Positions 47,709 through 55,471 of a DNA stretch of 64,000 nucleotides are shown one piece after another. The notes beneath the pieces are model-generated. The model did not search any database. It was not told the DNA's origin and saw nothing but the letters and a program-made list of their open reading frames with translations. This DNA comes from JAHJQZ01 sp963675235 (GTDB lineage Bacteria; Pseudomonadota; Alphaproteobacteria; Rhizobiales; Devosiaceae): contig CAXXFU010000017.1 in assembly GCA_963675235.2 (NCBI GenBank), positions 496,001 through 560,000 of the forward strand. The letters run 5' to 3'. Each line of letters begins with the position of its first letter. Within the stretch, counting starts at the first letter, position 1. A program made the position numbers and the translations under genes.

Positions 47709-48659
47709 CTATGCCTGCGACTGCGGTGCGGGTGGCTGTTCCGACCGCACGCCGTGCCGCGACAGATGCGCCATGATCTCTTCTGGAAACTCGAGACAGG
47801 CGAGCGGCACGGCCTGCCCGTCGGCATAAAGGGTCAGATGTGCGAAGCCGCGCCTATCGGGCTGCCCCGGCGTGAACGCGAAGCCGGTCAAACGCCGATA
47901 GGGCACAAACACCTGACGCGCCGCGTAGCTGGGTTGGAAAAAGCCGCGCGTCGGGACACCGCGGTCGATAGCGACCAGGGCGTCGCCGGCATCGAGAACG
48001 AGCAGGCCGGTGCTGAGGCGGCGGCGATTCCTGTCGTCGCGGCACCATCGCCCGAGCGGTTCGGAATGAAGCACGCGCGCCCGGCCGCCGCTCGTGGTGC
48101 GCACCGTTCTCGCCTGGTTGCGGTAGAACAGGTCCTTGATCGGCACGGGCGAAGTGTCCGGGCCTTGCTCCGGCCGAGGGACATCGGGACTGAGCTTTTG
48201 ACGTATGAAATCGCCGAGTGTGGCGAAGTGGTGTGCCGACACGGTGTTGTAGGTGGCACTGATCGTGTCGCCGTCGCGCAGCAGCAGCGTCCAGCAGCCG
48301 TAGAGCAGATCGGTGAAGATCGAGATGCCGGCGACCGAGTCCCAGCCGAGTTCGCGCCGCGCGGTGTCATCCCTGGTGAGTTTCAGAACCGTTGCCCCGT
48401 CCTCGCCGATGGCCAGGACCATGTCGTACAGATCCATGCCCGGCCGCACGTCGCGCCGGTCGGCCCGGATCGGCAGTTTCAGCACGAAGCGGGCATCGCG
48501 AATTTCCGGCCAGGCGGCGCGGAAGCGCGGCGGCAAGTCTTCCCTTTTGGTGACGACGCCGATCCAGGGGCCGAAAGCATCATATTCCTTCCGCGCCTCG
48601 GGGCTGGCCGTGAAATACCAGTCACGCGCCGGCGGCGGTGTTCTTGCCAAGGCGAACAT
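47709..48659 (-). CDS. Uncharacterised 316-residue protein coupled to a MarR regulator
   Basis: I do not recognise this protein. It is soluble, without signal peptide or membrane segment, Arg-rich, and contains alternating beta-strand stretches (RFVLKLPIRADRRDVRPG, ATVLKLTRDDTARRELGW, ARQVFVPYRRLTGFAF) that could form a PH-like or beta-barrel module repeated twice (about residues 60-130 and 230-290). GGAGGACAAAG places the start at 48659, inside the last 38 bases of the marR gene, so translation is coupled to the regulator. The DUF6157-like gene follows. Confidence 0.75.
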   Translation of the reverse strand: MFALARTPPPARDWYFTASPEARKEYDAFGPWIGVVTKREDLPPRFRAAWPEIRDARFVLKLPIRADRRDVRPGMDLYDMVLAIGEDGATVLKLTRDDTARRELGWDSVAGISIFTDLLYGCWTLLLRDGDTISATYNTVSAHHFATLGDFIRQKLSPDVPRPEQGPDTSPVPIKDLFYRNQARTVRTTSGGRARVLHSEPLGRWCRDDRNRRRLSTGLLVLDAGDALVAIDRGVPTRGFFQPSYAARQVFVPYRRLTGFAFTPGQPDRRGFAHLTLYADGQAVPLACLEFPEEIMAHLSRHGVRSEQPPAPQSQA

Positions 48660-49179
48660 CTTTGTCCTCCTTTGCCTTGAGATAGGTTGTCAGCACCTCA
48701 AGGCCATGCGCCGCTGCGATGAGGTCGGTCCGATCCATGTCAGCAAACAGCGTCTCGAAGGCGCTGTGACGCTGGGCTTCGAGGTGGCGCCGGAACTTAG
48801 CACCGGCACGCGTCAGTGCCACGAGATAACTGCGCTCGTCTCCGGGAATGGCGCGCTTTTCGATCAGATCCAGGCCCCGCAACCGCCGGATGATCGAGGT
48901 GAGCGAGCCCTTTTCGATGGCGAGTCCGCGACTGAGGTCGACCGGCCGCGACGGGCCGACAAGGCCAAGGGCCATGACGGTGACGATCTCGTATTCCGAA
49001 AAGGATCGCCCCTTGTAAGTGGTGCGGTGCAGCACCGGATTGATGTGCACCATGAAGTACCGCATGAAATGGTCAAGGCTGGCATCGAAGCGGGCAATGG
49101 CTCCGGCCTGCGCGTCGGTGCCCGACGCAGGCTGCGCCGTGCCTTGCTCGTCCCTGCTCGCCATGTCCTGTTTGGCCAT
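48622..49179 (-). CDS. MarR-family transcriptional regulator
   Basis: The 185-residue protein has a polar N-terminal extension (residues 1-30), then the MarR winged-helix domain: LDHFMRYFMVHINPVLHR, VDLSRGLAIEKGSLTSIIRRL for the recognition helix, and DERSYLVALTRAG for the wing. MarR proteins are dimeric repressors relieved by small ligands. It probably regulates itself and the overlapping gene downstream; the intergenic region upstream (49180-49423) is shared with the divergent methyltransferase gene. Confidence 0.92.
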   Translation of the reverse strand: MAKQDMASRDEQGTAQPASGTDAQAGAIARFDASLDHFMRYFMVHINPVLHRTTYKGRSFSEYEIVTVMALGLVGPSRPVDLSRGLAIEKGSLTSIIRRLRGLDLIEKRAIPGDERSYLVALTRAGAKFRRHLEAQRHSAFETLFADMDRTDLIAAAHGLEVLTTYLKAKEDKDVRLGKNTAAGA

Positions 49180-49280
49180 GATGCGTATCGTCCGTATTGT
49201 TAGATTTCTTATTGTATGATTTCAGTCTTTTTGTCGTCAAGACGCCTCATTGCAGAATCGATTCCTGCGCGCCGGTCGCT

Positions 49281-49320
49281 TGTTTTCTGCTGCTTTCTGC
49301 CAGTTTCTGCTGTTTTCTGC
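49281..49320. repeat. Four tandem 10-bp repeats (TTTCTGC units)
   Basis: Four consecutive 10-base units with consensus tgNTTTCTGC are in perfect 10-bp register between the MarR and methyltransferase genes. The period equals about one helical turn, so the TTTCTGC cores face the same side of the DNA. It begins about 100 bases upstream of the regulator start and ends about 100 bases upstream of the methyltransferase start. Confidence 0.75.
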
Positions 49321-49423
49321 CCCTGAGCCGGCAATCGGTTGTCAGAGAGAGATTTTCTCCCCACATTCAGCACTCACCCCATGCGCCCGCCAGAGGCCGG
49401 CCGACCGAACAGGACAGATTGCA

Positions 49424-50044
49424 ATGAACAGCTCGCAGGCCTTCTGGAACCGCCGCGCGGCGAAATACGCTGCCTCACCGGTCGCCGATCAGGCGGCATA
49501 TGAGGAAAAGCTCGCCCGCACACGCAAGCTGCTCACCCCGGACATGAGCATGCTGGAGTTTGGCTGCGGCACTGGATCAACGGCACTGATCCATGCCCCG
49601 AATGTGCGCTCGATTCTGGCGATCGATTATTCCGAGGAAATGATCGGCATTGCCCGCGCCAAGGCGGAGAAGGCCGGCATCACGAACATCACGTTCAGGA
49701 CCGACGCCATCGAGACGCTCTCCGCCGAGGATGCCAGTTTCGATATCGTGCTGGGCATGTCCATTCTGCATCTGGTCGACGACCGCCGGCAGGTCATCGG
49801 CAAAGTCCACGAGTTGTTGCGTCCGGGCGGGCATTTCGTTTCCTCGACAGTCTGCATCGGCACCATGTCGCCGATCCTGAGATGGGTCCTGCCGCTCGTC
49901 GGCAAGCTGGGGCTCATCCCCAAGATCGGGGTCTTCACCGATGAGACGCTGGTGCATGATCTCGAGGCTGCCGGCTTCGTCATCAAGGACCAATGGCACG
50001 CCAAACCCGGTAGTGTACTGTTCGTCATCGCGCAGAAACCGTAG
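49424..50044 (+). CDS. SAM-dependent class I methyltransferase (UbiE-like)
   Basis: The 206-residue protein has the Rossmann methyltransferase motifs: MLEFGCGTGSTALIHAP (motif I), ILAIDYSEEMI (acidic residue for ribose), FRTDAIETL, and FDIVLGMSILHLV (motif IV). The C-terminal part is hydrophobic around residues 145-165. The substrate is unknown. The ATG follows AGGACAGATTGCA. It is divergent from the MarR regulator and may be its target. Confidence 0.87.
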   Translation: MNSSQAFWNRRAAKYAASPVADQAAYEEKLARTRKLLTPDMSMLEFGCGTGSTALIHAPNVRSILAIDYSEEMIGIARAKAEKAGITNITFRTDAIETLSAEDASFDIVLGMSILHLVDDRRQVIGKVHELLRPGGHFVSSTVCIGTMSPILRWVLPLVGKLGLIPKIGVFTDETLVHDLEAAGFVIKDQWHAKPGSVLFVIAQKP

Positions 50045-50051
50045 CCCCCGC

Positions 50052-50083
50052 GTCACACCTCAAGCCGATCGGACGGGTGTGAC
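50052..50083. other. Hairpin downstream of the methyltransferase gene
   Basis: GTCACACC and GGTGTGAC form an 8-bp stem around 16 bases, 8 bases after the stop codon. A weak T-rich stretch (50091-50102) lies further on. It may attenuate read-through into the EamA gene. Confidence 0.4.
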
Positions 50084-50158
50084 CATGTTGCGTTTGCTTT
50101 TATCCGATGCCGGACGCAGAACCGGGGTACCTTCCCCTCCTGCCGTCGTTTCCATTCC

Positions 50159-51103
50159 ATGCCGAAGTCGTCTGTTGCCAAAGGCATTGCATTCTCCCTG
50201 ATCTGTCTGGTGTTGCTCGGGGTGATGCCGATCATCTCCAATCTGAGGCCGGCGGCGCTCGAGGCCCTGCCCTTCGCCTTTGCCCTCAGTTTCTGGGAAG
50301 TGGTGTTCGGCCTGCCGCTGCTCATCGCCGAAACCCGCCGCCACGACCGGGGCATTTTCGGCGCCGAGCTGTCGCCTCCGGTGCGCTGGCGTGTTGTCGG
50401 CGTCACCCTTCTGACCGGCGCCCTGTTCGGCGGAGCGACATATCTTTATGTGGTCGGGGTTGAAAAAGCCGGGGCGACCAACGCCGCCATCGCCATGCAG
50501 GCAACGCCGCTGTTCGCCATGATCCTGGAAGCGCTGTTCCTCAAGGGGCGCAAGACGCCCGCCGAACTGGCACTGACCTTCGCCCTTCTCGGAGCGCTCT
50601 ATTATCTCGGCACCGCCGGCACCTTCCGGATGGACGGGTTGTCGATCTGGTTCGTGCTGACGCTGTGCGTGCCCTTGATGTGGACCATCGCCCATACCTT
50701 CATCAAGATCGAGTTCCGGCTGACGCCGATCACCCCGACCCAGGTGACCGTGTTCCGCGTCATCGTCTCGACGCTGATCCTGTTCGTCATCCTGGCCGCG
50801 CTCAACCCGAGCGATTTCCTGGCCCTGGCGGTCGACGCAATTGTGCAGCCGTTCTCGATGCTGATGGGGCTGGTCTATTTCGCCGAGCTGGTGTTCTGGT
50901 TCCGCTCGATGCGCCATATCGATGTGTCGCTGGCCTCGACGATCAACGCGCCCTGGCCGGTGCTGACCATGGTGCTGGCCTTCTTCCTGCTCGGCGATTC
51001 GATCGCGCTCTACCAGGTCGGTGCGCTGGTCGTGGTCATCGCCGCCATCTACGGGCTGACGCGCGTGTCGATGCACAAGGCCGCGCTGCAGCCGGGTGCC
51101 TGA
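50159..51103 (+). CDS. EamA/RarD-type DMT-superfamily transporter
   Basis: The 314-residue inner-membrane protein has about ten transmembrane segments arranged as two EamA repeats of five (about 10-150 and 160-300). Segments such as LICLVLLGVMPIISNL, GATNAAIAMQATPLFAMILE and VSLASTINAPWPVLTMVLAF are typical. It resembles RarD-like members, which export metabolites; the substrate is unknown. It is on the same strand as the methyltransferase with a 114-base gap. Confidence 0.88.
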   Translation: MPKSSVAKGIAFSLICLVLLGVMPIISNLRPAALEALPFAFALSFWEVVFGLPLLIAETRRHDRGIFGAELSPPVRWRVVGVTLLTGALFGGATYLYVVGVEKAGATNAAIAMQATPLFAMILEALFLKGRKTPAELALTFALLGALYYLGTAGTFRMDGLSIWFVLTLCVPLMWTIAHTFIKIEFRLTPITPTQVTVFRVIVSTLILFVILAALNPSDFLALAVDAIVQPFSMLMGLVYFAELVFWFRSMRHIDVSLASTINAPWPVLTMVLAFFLLGDSIALYQVGALVVVIAAIYGLTRVSMHKAALQPGA

Positions 51104-51207
51104 CCCTGCCAACAGCGGGAAAACGATGGGGCCGGCCGATCGTGACTCCGGCCAGCCCCTCCGCGGGATTCAGATCCTGTCAGCTAATGGCGGAAGCAGT
51201 CGCGGGG

Positions 51208-51437
51208 CTTCCCTCCCCTTGATGGGGAGGGTGGCCCGGCGCAGCCGGGTCGGGTGGGGTGGAGCCTCAGACGCCGGTGTTTGCCACTCAGCCATAGGCT
51301 TCGTGGCCTTCCCGGCTTCAATCGTGCCACCGGCGCGATTGACCAGAGGACGCCTCGAAGCCCCCCACCCAGGCTCACGACGGACTTAGCAAGAGCTAAG
51401 TCCTGTTCGCCAACCCTCCCCACAAGGGGGAGGGAAG
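51208..51437. repeat. Inverted-repeat-bounded intergenic element (MITE-like)
   Basis: A 230-base block starts CTTCCCTCCCCTTG and ends CAAGGGGGAGGGAAG, near-perfect terminal inverted repeats. The left arm continues into GATGGGGAGGGTGGCCCGGC, a string familiar from short palindromic elements in Hyphomicrobiales. No reading frame resembles a transposase. The rest of the 366-base gap (51104-51469) shows nothing else. Confidence 0.65.
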
Positions 51438-51469
51438 CGGGGAGCGCTGCAGGCAAAATCCAACAAATG

Positions 51470-52885
51470 CTAGGCCGGCGTCCTGCGCGCCGCGCCGGAC
51501 CATTCGCGCGTCTTGACCGTGCCCTTGGCCAGCCGCTCCCTGGCCGCCGGAATGGCATCGGCATATTGCGGCAGCCATTCGGCCTGGGCGACGAGCATTT
51601 CGTCGACCATCTGCCAGACTTCGTCGGGCGCGCAGATGGCACCGACCAGCGGATCGTGCAGCACGGCGAGCTTGAGCATGTCGACATCGCCCTTGACCGC
51701 GGCCTCGACCGACATGCGCTGCACGTTGATCGATGCCTCAAGGCTCGCCCGGCACTGCATCGGCAGGGTGATGCCTTCGACCATGTTGATGCCGAAATGG
51801 TCGACATAGCCGGGGCTTTCGATGATGGCGTCGTCCGGCAGATTGGTGATCACGCCATTGTTGCGGACGTTGAAATGGCCGCGATAGGGGCGCCCGGTCT
51901 CGATACCCTCGAGAATGTAGCTGGCGTGCTCGGTCGAACGCTTGTGCTCGGAAAGCGGCTTGTCGGCTTCCTTGAGGAACTTGGGATAGTCGGTTTCGAA
52001 CCAGTTGCGGTTCTCGCGGGTGAAGCGCAGGTAGCCACCGGTCTCGCCGTGGATCCACTCGCTCATGTCGATCCACTTGGTGATCTCTTCCGGGCGCTTG
52101 CGATACCAGGGCAGGTATTCGCTCAAGTGGCCATTGCTCTCGGTCGAGTAGTAGCCGAAGCGCTTGAGCACATCGAGGCGGACCTTTTCCTGCTTGGAAT
52201 AGACCGGGTGGGCGAGGAACTTCTCGAGCAGTTCATCGGCCTCGATCTTGCGGCCCTTGACCCGGACGTCGAGATACCAGGTCTGGTGATTGATGCCCGA
52301 GCAGATGAAATCGACATCCTCGAATTCGACATCGAAGATCTTGGCGATCTGTTCGCCGCCGTGCTGGACGCCGTGGCACAGCCCGATGGTCTCGACGCCA
52401 CCATACATGTTGGCGGCCCAGGTGTTCATCGCCATCGGGTTGGCATAGTTGAGGAAGCGCGCGCCCGGCTCGGCAAGCTCGCGGATATCCCTGCAGAAAT
52501 CGAGAATGACCGGGATGTTGCGCTGGCCATACATGACGCCGCCGATGCTCAGCGTGTCGCCGACGCATTGGTCGACGCCGTATTTGAGCGGAATGTCGAT
52601 ATCGGTCTCGAATGCCTCAAGTCCACCGACGCGCACGACGCTCATGACATAGCGTGCACCTTCGATCGCCTTGCGTCGGTCAAGCGTTGCCGTGATCTTT
52701 GCCGGCAGCTTGTTGACCTCGACGATGCGCTTGAGGATCTCGGCAACCATGTCGAGATTGCGCTCGTTGATGTCGGTCAGCGCGATCTCGACATCGGCGA
52801 ATTCCGGCACCTTGAACAGGTCGGCAACAAGCATGCGCGTGAAGCCGACCGAACCGGCGCCGATAATGGCAATCTTGAAACTCAT
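51470..52885 (-). CDS. GH4-family alpha-glucosidase/alpha-galactosidase
   Basis: The 471-residue enzyme is an NAD+- and Mn2+-dependent glycoside hydrolase of family 4. It has the NAD motif IAIIGAGSVGF (residues 5-15), ALTDINERNLDM, VGDTLSIGGVMYGQRNIP, and the metal ligands Cys in GLCHGVQHG and His in SGINHQTWYL. The sequence is closer to AglA-like enzymes than to E. coli MelA, so substrate could be alpha-glucosides, alpha-galactosides or uronides. GGGGAGAAAA precedes two ATGs (52888 and 52885). It is monocistronic, divergent from its own AraC regulator. Confidence 0.92.
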   Translation of the reverse strand: MSFKIAIIGAGSVGFTRMLVADLFKVPEFADVEIALTDINERNLDMVAEILKRIVEVNKLPAKITATLDRRKAIEGARYVMSVVRVGGLEAFETDIDIPLKYGVDQCVGDTLSIGGVMYGQRNIPVILDFCRDIRELAEPGARFLNYANPMAMNTWAANMYGGVETIGLCHGVQHGGEQIAKIFDVEFEDVDFICSGINHQTWYLDVRVKGRKIEADELLEKFLAHPVYSKQEKVRLDVLKRFGYYSTESNGHLSEYLPWYRKRPEEITKWIDMSEWIHGETGGYLRFTRENRNWFETDYPKFLKEADKPLSEHKRSTEHASYILEGIETGRPYRGHFNVRNNGVITNLPDDAIIESPGYVDHFGINMVEGITLPMQCRASLEASINVQRMSVEAAVKGDVDMLKLAVLHDPLVGAICAPDEVWQMVDEMLVAQAEWLPQYADAIPAARERLAKGTVKTREWSGAARRTPA

Positions 52886-52926
52886 CATTTTTCTCCCCGG
52901 CCGCTGCCATTGCTGAAATTGGGGCA

Positions 52927-52948
52927 GTCTCACCTTGTGTGTTGAGAC
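52927..52948. promoter_or_regulatory. Inverted repeat between GH4 and AraC genes
   Basis: GTCTCA-N10-TGAGAC lies 42 bases upstream of the GH4 start in the divergent promoter region, a plausible operator. AraC-type regulators more often bind direct repeats, so the binding protein is not certain. Confidence 0.5.
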
Positions 52949-52961
52949 TATTGCTTCCAAA

Positions 52962-53906
52962 ATGCCGGAAAAAGAGGAAGATTGTGCTTGCATGGGTGAT
53001 TTTGTGCTCGACCGGATAGGTGCGCATCCGGAGGTACTGAAAACCATCGCCATCCCGCGCGGACGTATCGGGCTTCATGCCCTGCCGACCGCGGCCGGCA
53101 TCGAACTCCGTGACACACCGGACTATGCCTGGGACGGGCTGCAACGCGGCAATGCCAGCTTCGTTGTCATCCAGCACACGCTCGCCGGCAGGGGCCGGCT
53201 CGACTACCAGGGCCGGCAGATCGTCCTGACGCCCGGCTCGACAATGCTGGTGCGCATTCCCCATGCCCACCGCTACTATGTCGCCCGCGGCGAAAGCTGG
53301 CGTTTCTTCTTCCTGGTGCTGGCCGGGAACGAAATCGTCCAACTCGCCGACGCCATCCTTGCAGCAGCCGGGCCGGTGCAGACCCTCGATAGCGTCCAGG
53401 TGGAGACGCTCGCCGGCATCTGCCTCGACATGGTGTCTAGCGAGAACCTGTCAACGGGGACGCTTTCGGCCCTGGCCTATCGCGCCATGACGGTGCTGTT
53501 CGACGCCGCCTCGGCGGGCACGCCCGAACAGCAACAGGACTGGCTGGCCCAGATCGCCAGCCATGTGGCGCAGAATCTTGCCCAGCCTCTGCCGGTCGAG
53601 GAGCTTGCGCGGCGCGCCGGCATGAGCCGGGCCCATTTCGTCCGCCAGTTCACCCGCGCCGCCGGCAGCGCCCCTTCCGAATATGTCTTCTCCCAACGCA
53701 TGCAGCTGGCGGCGCAACTGCTCGACGGCTCGGGCATGAGCGTCGCCGAGATCGCCCGCGCCTGCGGGTTCGGCAATGCCAACTACTTCGCCAAGGCCTT
53801 CCGGCGCGCCTTCGATGTCAGCCCCAGCGCCTTTCGCGCCTCGGGCATGTATTCGATGCCGGCGGCGGGCGGGGGCCGGAGGGGCATGGATGCACCAAAG
53901 GGATAG
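52962..53906 (+). CDS. AraC-family regulator next to GH4
   Basis: The 314-residue protein has an N-terminal cupin-like sensor domain (FVVIQHTLAGRGRLDYQG, TMLVRIPHAHRYYV, about residues 55-150) and a C-terminal double helix-turn-helix (about 195-295; VEELARRAGMSRAHFVRQF and MSVAEIARACGFGNANYFAK). It probably activates the divergent GH4 gene in response to a sugar. The start is uncertain: neither the ATG at 52962 nor that at 52992 has a well-placed ribosome binding site, so the N-terminus may be 10 residues shorter. Confidence 0.88.
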   Translation: MPEKEEDCACMGDFVLDRIGAHPEVLKTIAIPRGRIGLHALPTAAGIELRDTPDYAWDGLQRGNASFVVIQHTLAGRGRLDYQGRQIVLTPGSTMLVRIPHAHRYYVARGESWRFFFLVLAGNEIVQLADAILAAAGPVQTLDSVQVETLAGICLDMVSSENLSTGTLSALAYRAMTVLFDAASAGTPEQQQDWLAQIASHVAQNLAQPLPVEELARRAGMSRAHFVRQFTRAAGSAPSEYVFSQRMQLAAQLLDGSGMSVAEIARACGFGNANYFAKAFRRAFDVSPSAFRASGMYSMPAAGGGRRGMDAPKG

Positions 53907-53909
53907 GGG

Positions 53910-55451
53910 TCAGCCCGCCGCCAGGCGCTCCAGGAACTCGCGGTGCCCGAGCGTCTTGAGCGCCGCCTGCCTGTATTCCCTGGTCAGGGCGTCGGCGGTC
54001 TTGCGGGCATGAGCGCGCAGTTTCGGCTGGACCGCCATTTCCTTGCGTGCCAGTTCGCGATCGAGCAGCCCGAGCCCGTCGAGGACCGGGAAATAGAGCT
54101 GTTCCTCGATATGGGGCAGGTTGCCGGGGAAGGGCTGGAAATCGTCGCGGCGCGGCAGGTGATCGGACCAGGCGGCAAGACGCTCCCGGGTATCGGGCAG
54201 GATGAACTCTTCAGCCACCGTCTGCCAAAAGGGCGTGTCCCGCCGTTCGCTGACATAGTGCATGTTGATGAAACGCATGAAATCGTCGACCTGGCGGCCA
54301 ACGACCTGGTTATAGGCGTCGCGGTGGCGGGCGATGTCGGCCCGGCCGGCCTTGAGGTGGACTTCGGAGAACAGCAGCAATTGCACGATGGTGCCGTGGA
54401 TCGAGGTCGCTTCGAGCGGCTCGAGAAAGCTCGACGAAAGCCCGACGGCGAGGCAATTGCCGACCCAGGCCCTGTCAAGCCGTCCGGAATTGATCCTGAT
54501 GTCGTTGCGCGGCTCGATCTTGTGCCCGAGCGCCGTCTCGATCTCGGTCTGCGCCTCGTCCGGTGTCTTGAAACTGTCTGAATAGACATAGCCGCAGCCG
54601 TAGCGCGAGCGCGTCGGGATCGACCACATCCAGCCGGCCTGTTGCGCCCAGGCCAGGGTGAACGGATTGATCTCTTCGCCGGGCTTGAGGTCGATCCAGA
54701 ACGGCATGGCGCGGTTGACCGGCAGCTTGTCGCCATAGCCGACCCATTCCGCTCCCATCTCCTTGCCGATCAGGGCCTTGCGGAAGCCGGTGCAATCGAT
54801 GACGAAATCGGTTTCGAGCCTGCGGTCCTCATCGAGCAGCAGCGCGGTGATGTCGCCCGATTCGGGGTTTTTGTCGACACCGACGACCTGGGCATCGATT
54901 CGCTCAACGCCCTCGATGCGCTTTTCCAGATAGCGCGCCACCAGAGACTGGTCGAAGTGGAAAGCGTAGTGGAAGGGGCCGGCGGGAACCAGACCGCCAT
55001 CGGGCCTTGCCGCATAGGGCGCCTTGCCGCGCTCCATCAGATAGGTGAACAGATGCGGCTCGGCGACCGAACGCCCGGAGGCGACGCAATACTGGTTGAG
55101 CCACGACGTCTGCGTACCGGGCGGCGCGGCGGCAACCAGGTGCGGATCATCGATCGGCCCGTCATAGCTGACGCCGGGCCGGCGCCAGTCCTTGTGGCGG
55201 ATGCCGTATTTGATCGTCGCTTCGGTTTCCCTGAGGAATTCGAACTCGTCGAGACCGAACTGCCTGAGCATCTGCCGGAACACTGCAGTCGACCCCTCAC
55301 CCACTCCGACAGTGGGGATCTTGGAGGAATCGACCATGGTGAAGGCGATGTCGCGACCGACTTTTCTGGCGCCCTCCCTGAGGATCAGCGCCGCCAGCCA
55401 GCCGGCGGTGCCGCCGCCGACGATGGCGATGCGGCGGGCGAGGCCCGCCAC
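53910..55451 (-). CDS. Flavin-dependent tryptophan-halogenase-like protein
   Basis: The 513-residue flavoprotein has the halogenase features: FAD motif GGGTAGW (residues 12-18), the PTVGVGEGS loop, a lysine at position 81 (ATIKYGIRHKDW) that aligns with the catalytic Lys79 of PrnA/RebH, and the WxWxIP motif as GWMWSIP. It should form HOCl or HOBr from FADH2, O2 and halide, if active; a flavin reductase partner is not in the window. Translation begins at GTG 55451 after GGAGG. It is the last gene of the alpha-galactoside operon, 20 bases after melA, which is an unexpected place for a halogenase. Confidence 0.87.
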   Translation of the reverse strand: MAGLARRIAIVGGGTAGWLAALILREGARKVGRDIAFTMVDSSKIPTVGVGEGSTAVFRQMLRQFGLDEFEFLRETEATIKYGIRHKDWRRPGVSYDGPIDDPHLVAAAPPGTQTSWLNQYCVASGRSVAEPHLFTYLMERGKAPYAARPDGGLVPAGPFHYAFHFDQSLVARYLEKRIEGVERIDAQVVGVDKNPESGDITALLLDEDRRLETDFVIDCTGFRKALIGKEMGAEWVGYGDKLPVNRAMPFWIDLKPGEEINPFTLAWAQQAGWMWSIPTRSRYGCGYVYSDSFKTPDEAQTEIETALGHKIEPRNDIRINSGRLDRAWVGNCLAVGLSSSFLEPLEATSIHGTIVQLLLFSEVHLKAGRADIARHRDAYNQVVGRQVDDFMRFINMHYVSERRDTPFWQTVAEEFILPDTRERLAAWSDHLPRRDDFQPFPGNLPHIEEQLYFPVLDGLGLLDRELARKEMAVQPKLRAHARKTADALTREYRQAALKTLGHREFLERLAAG

Positions 55452-55471
55452 ATTTTCATCCTCCGCCGCGC

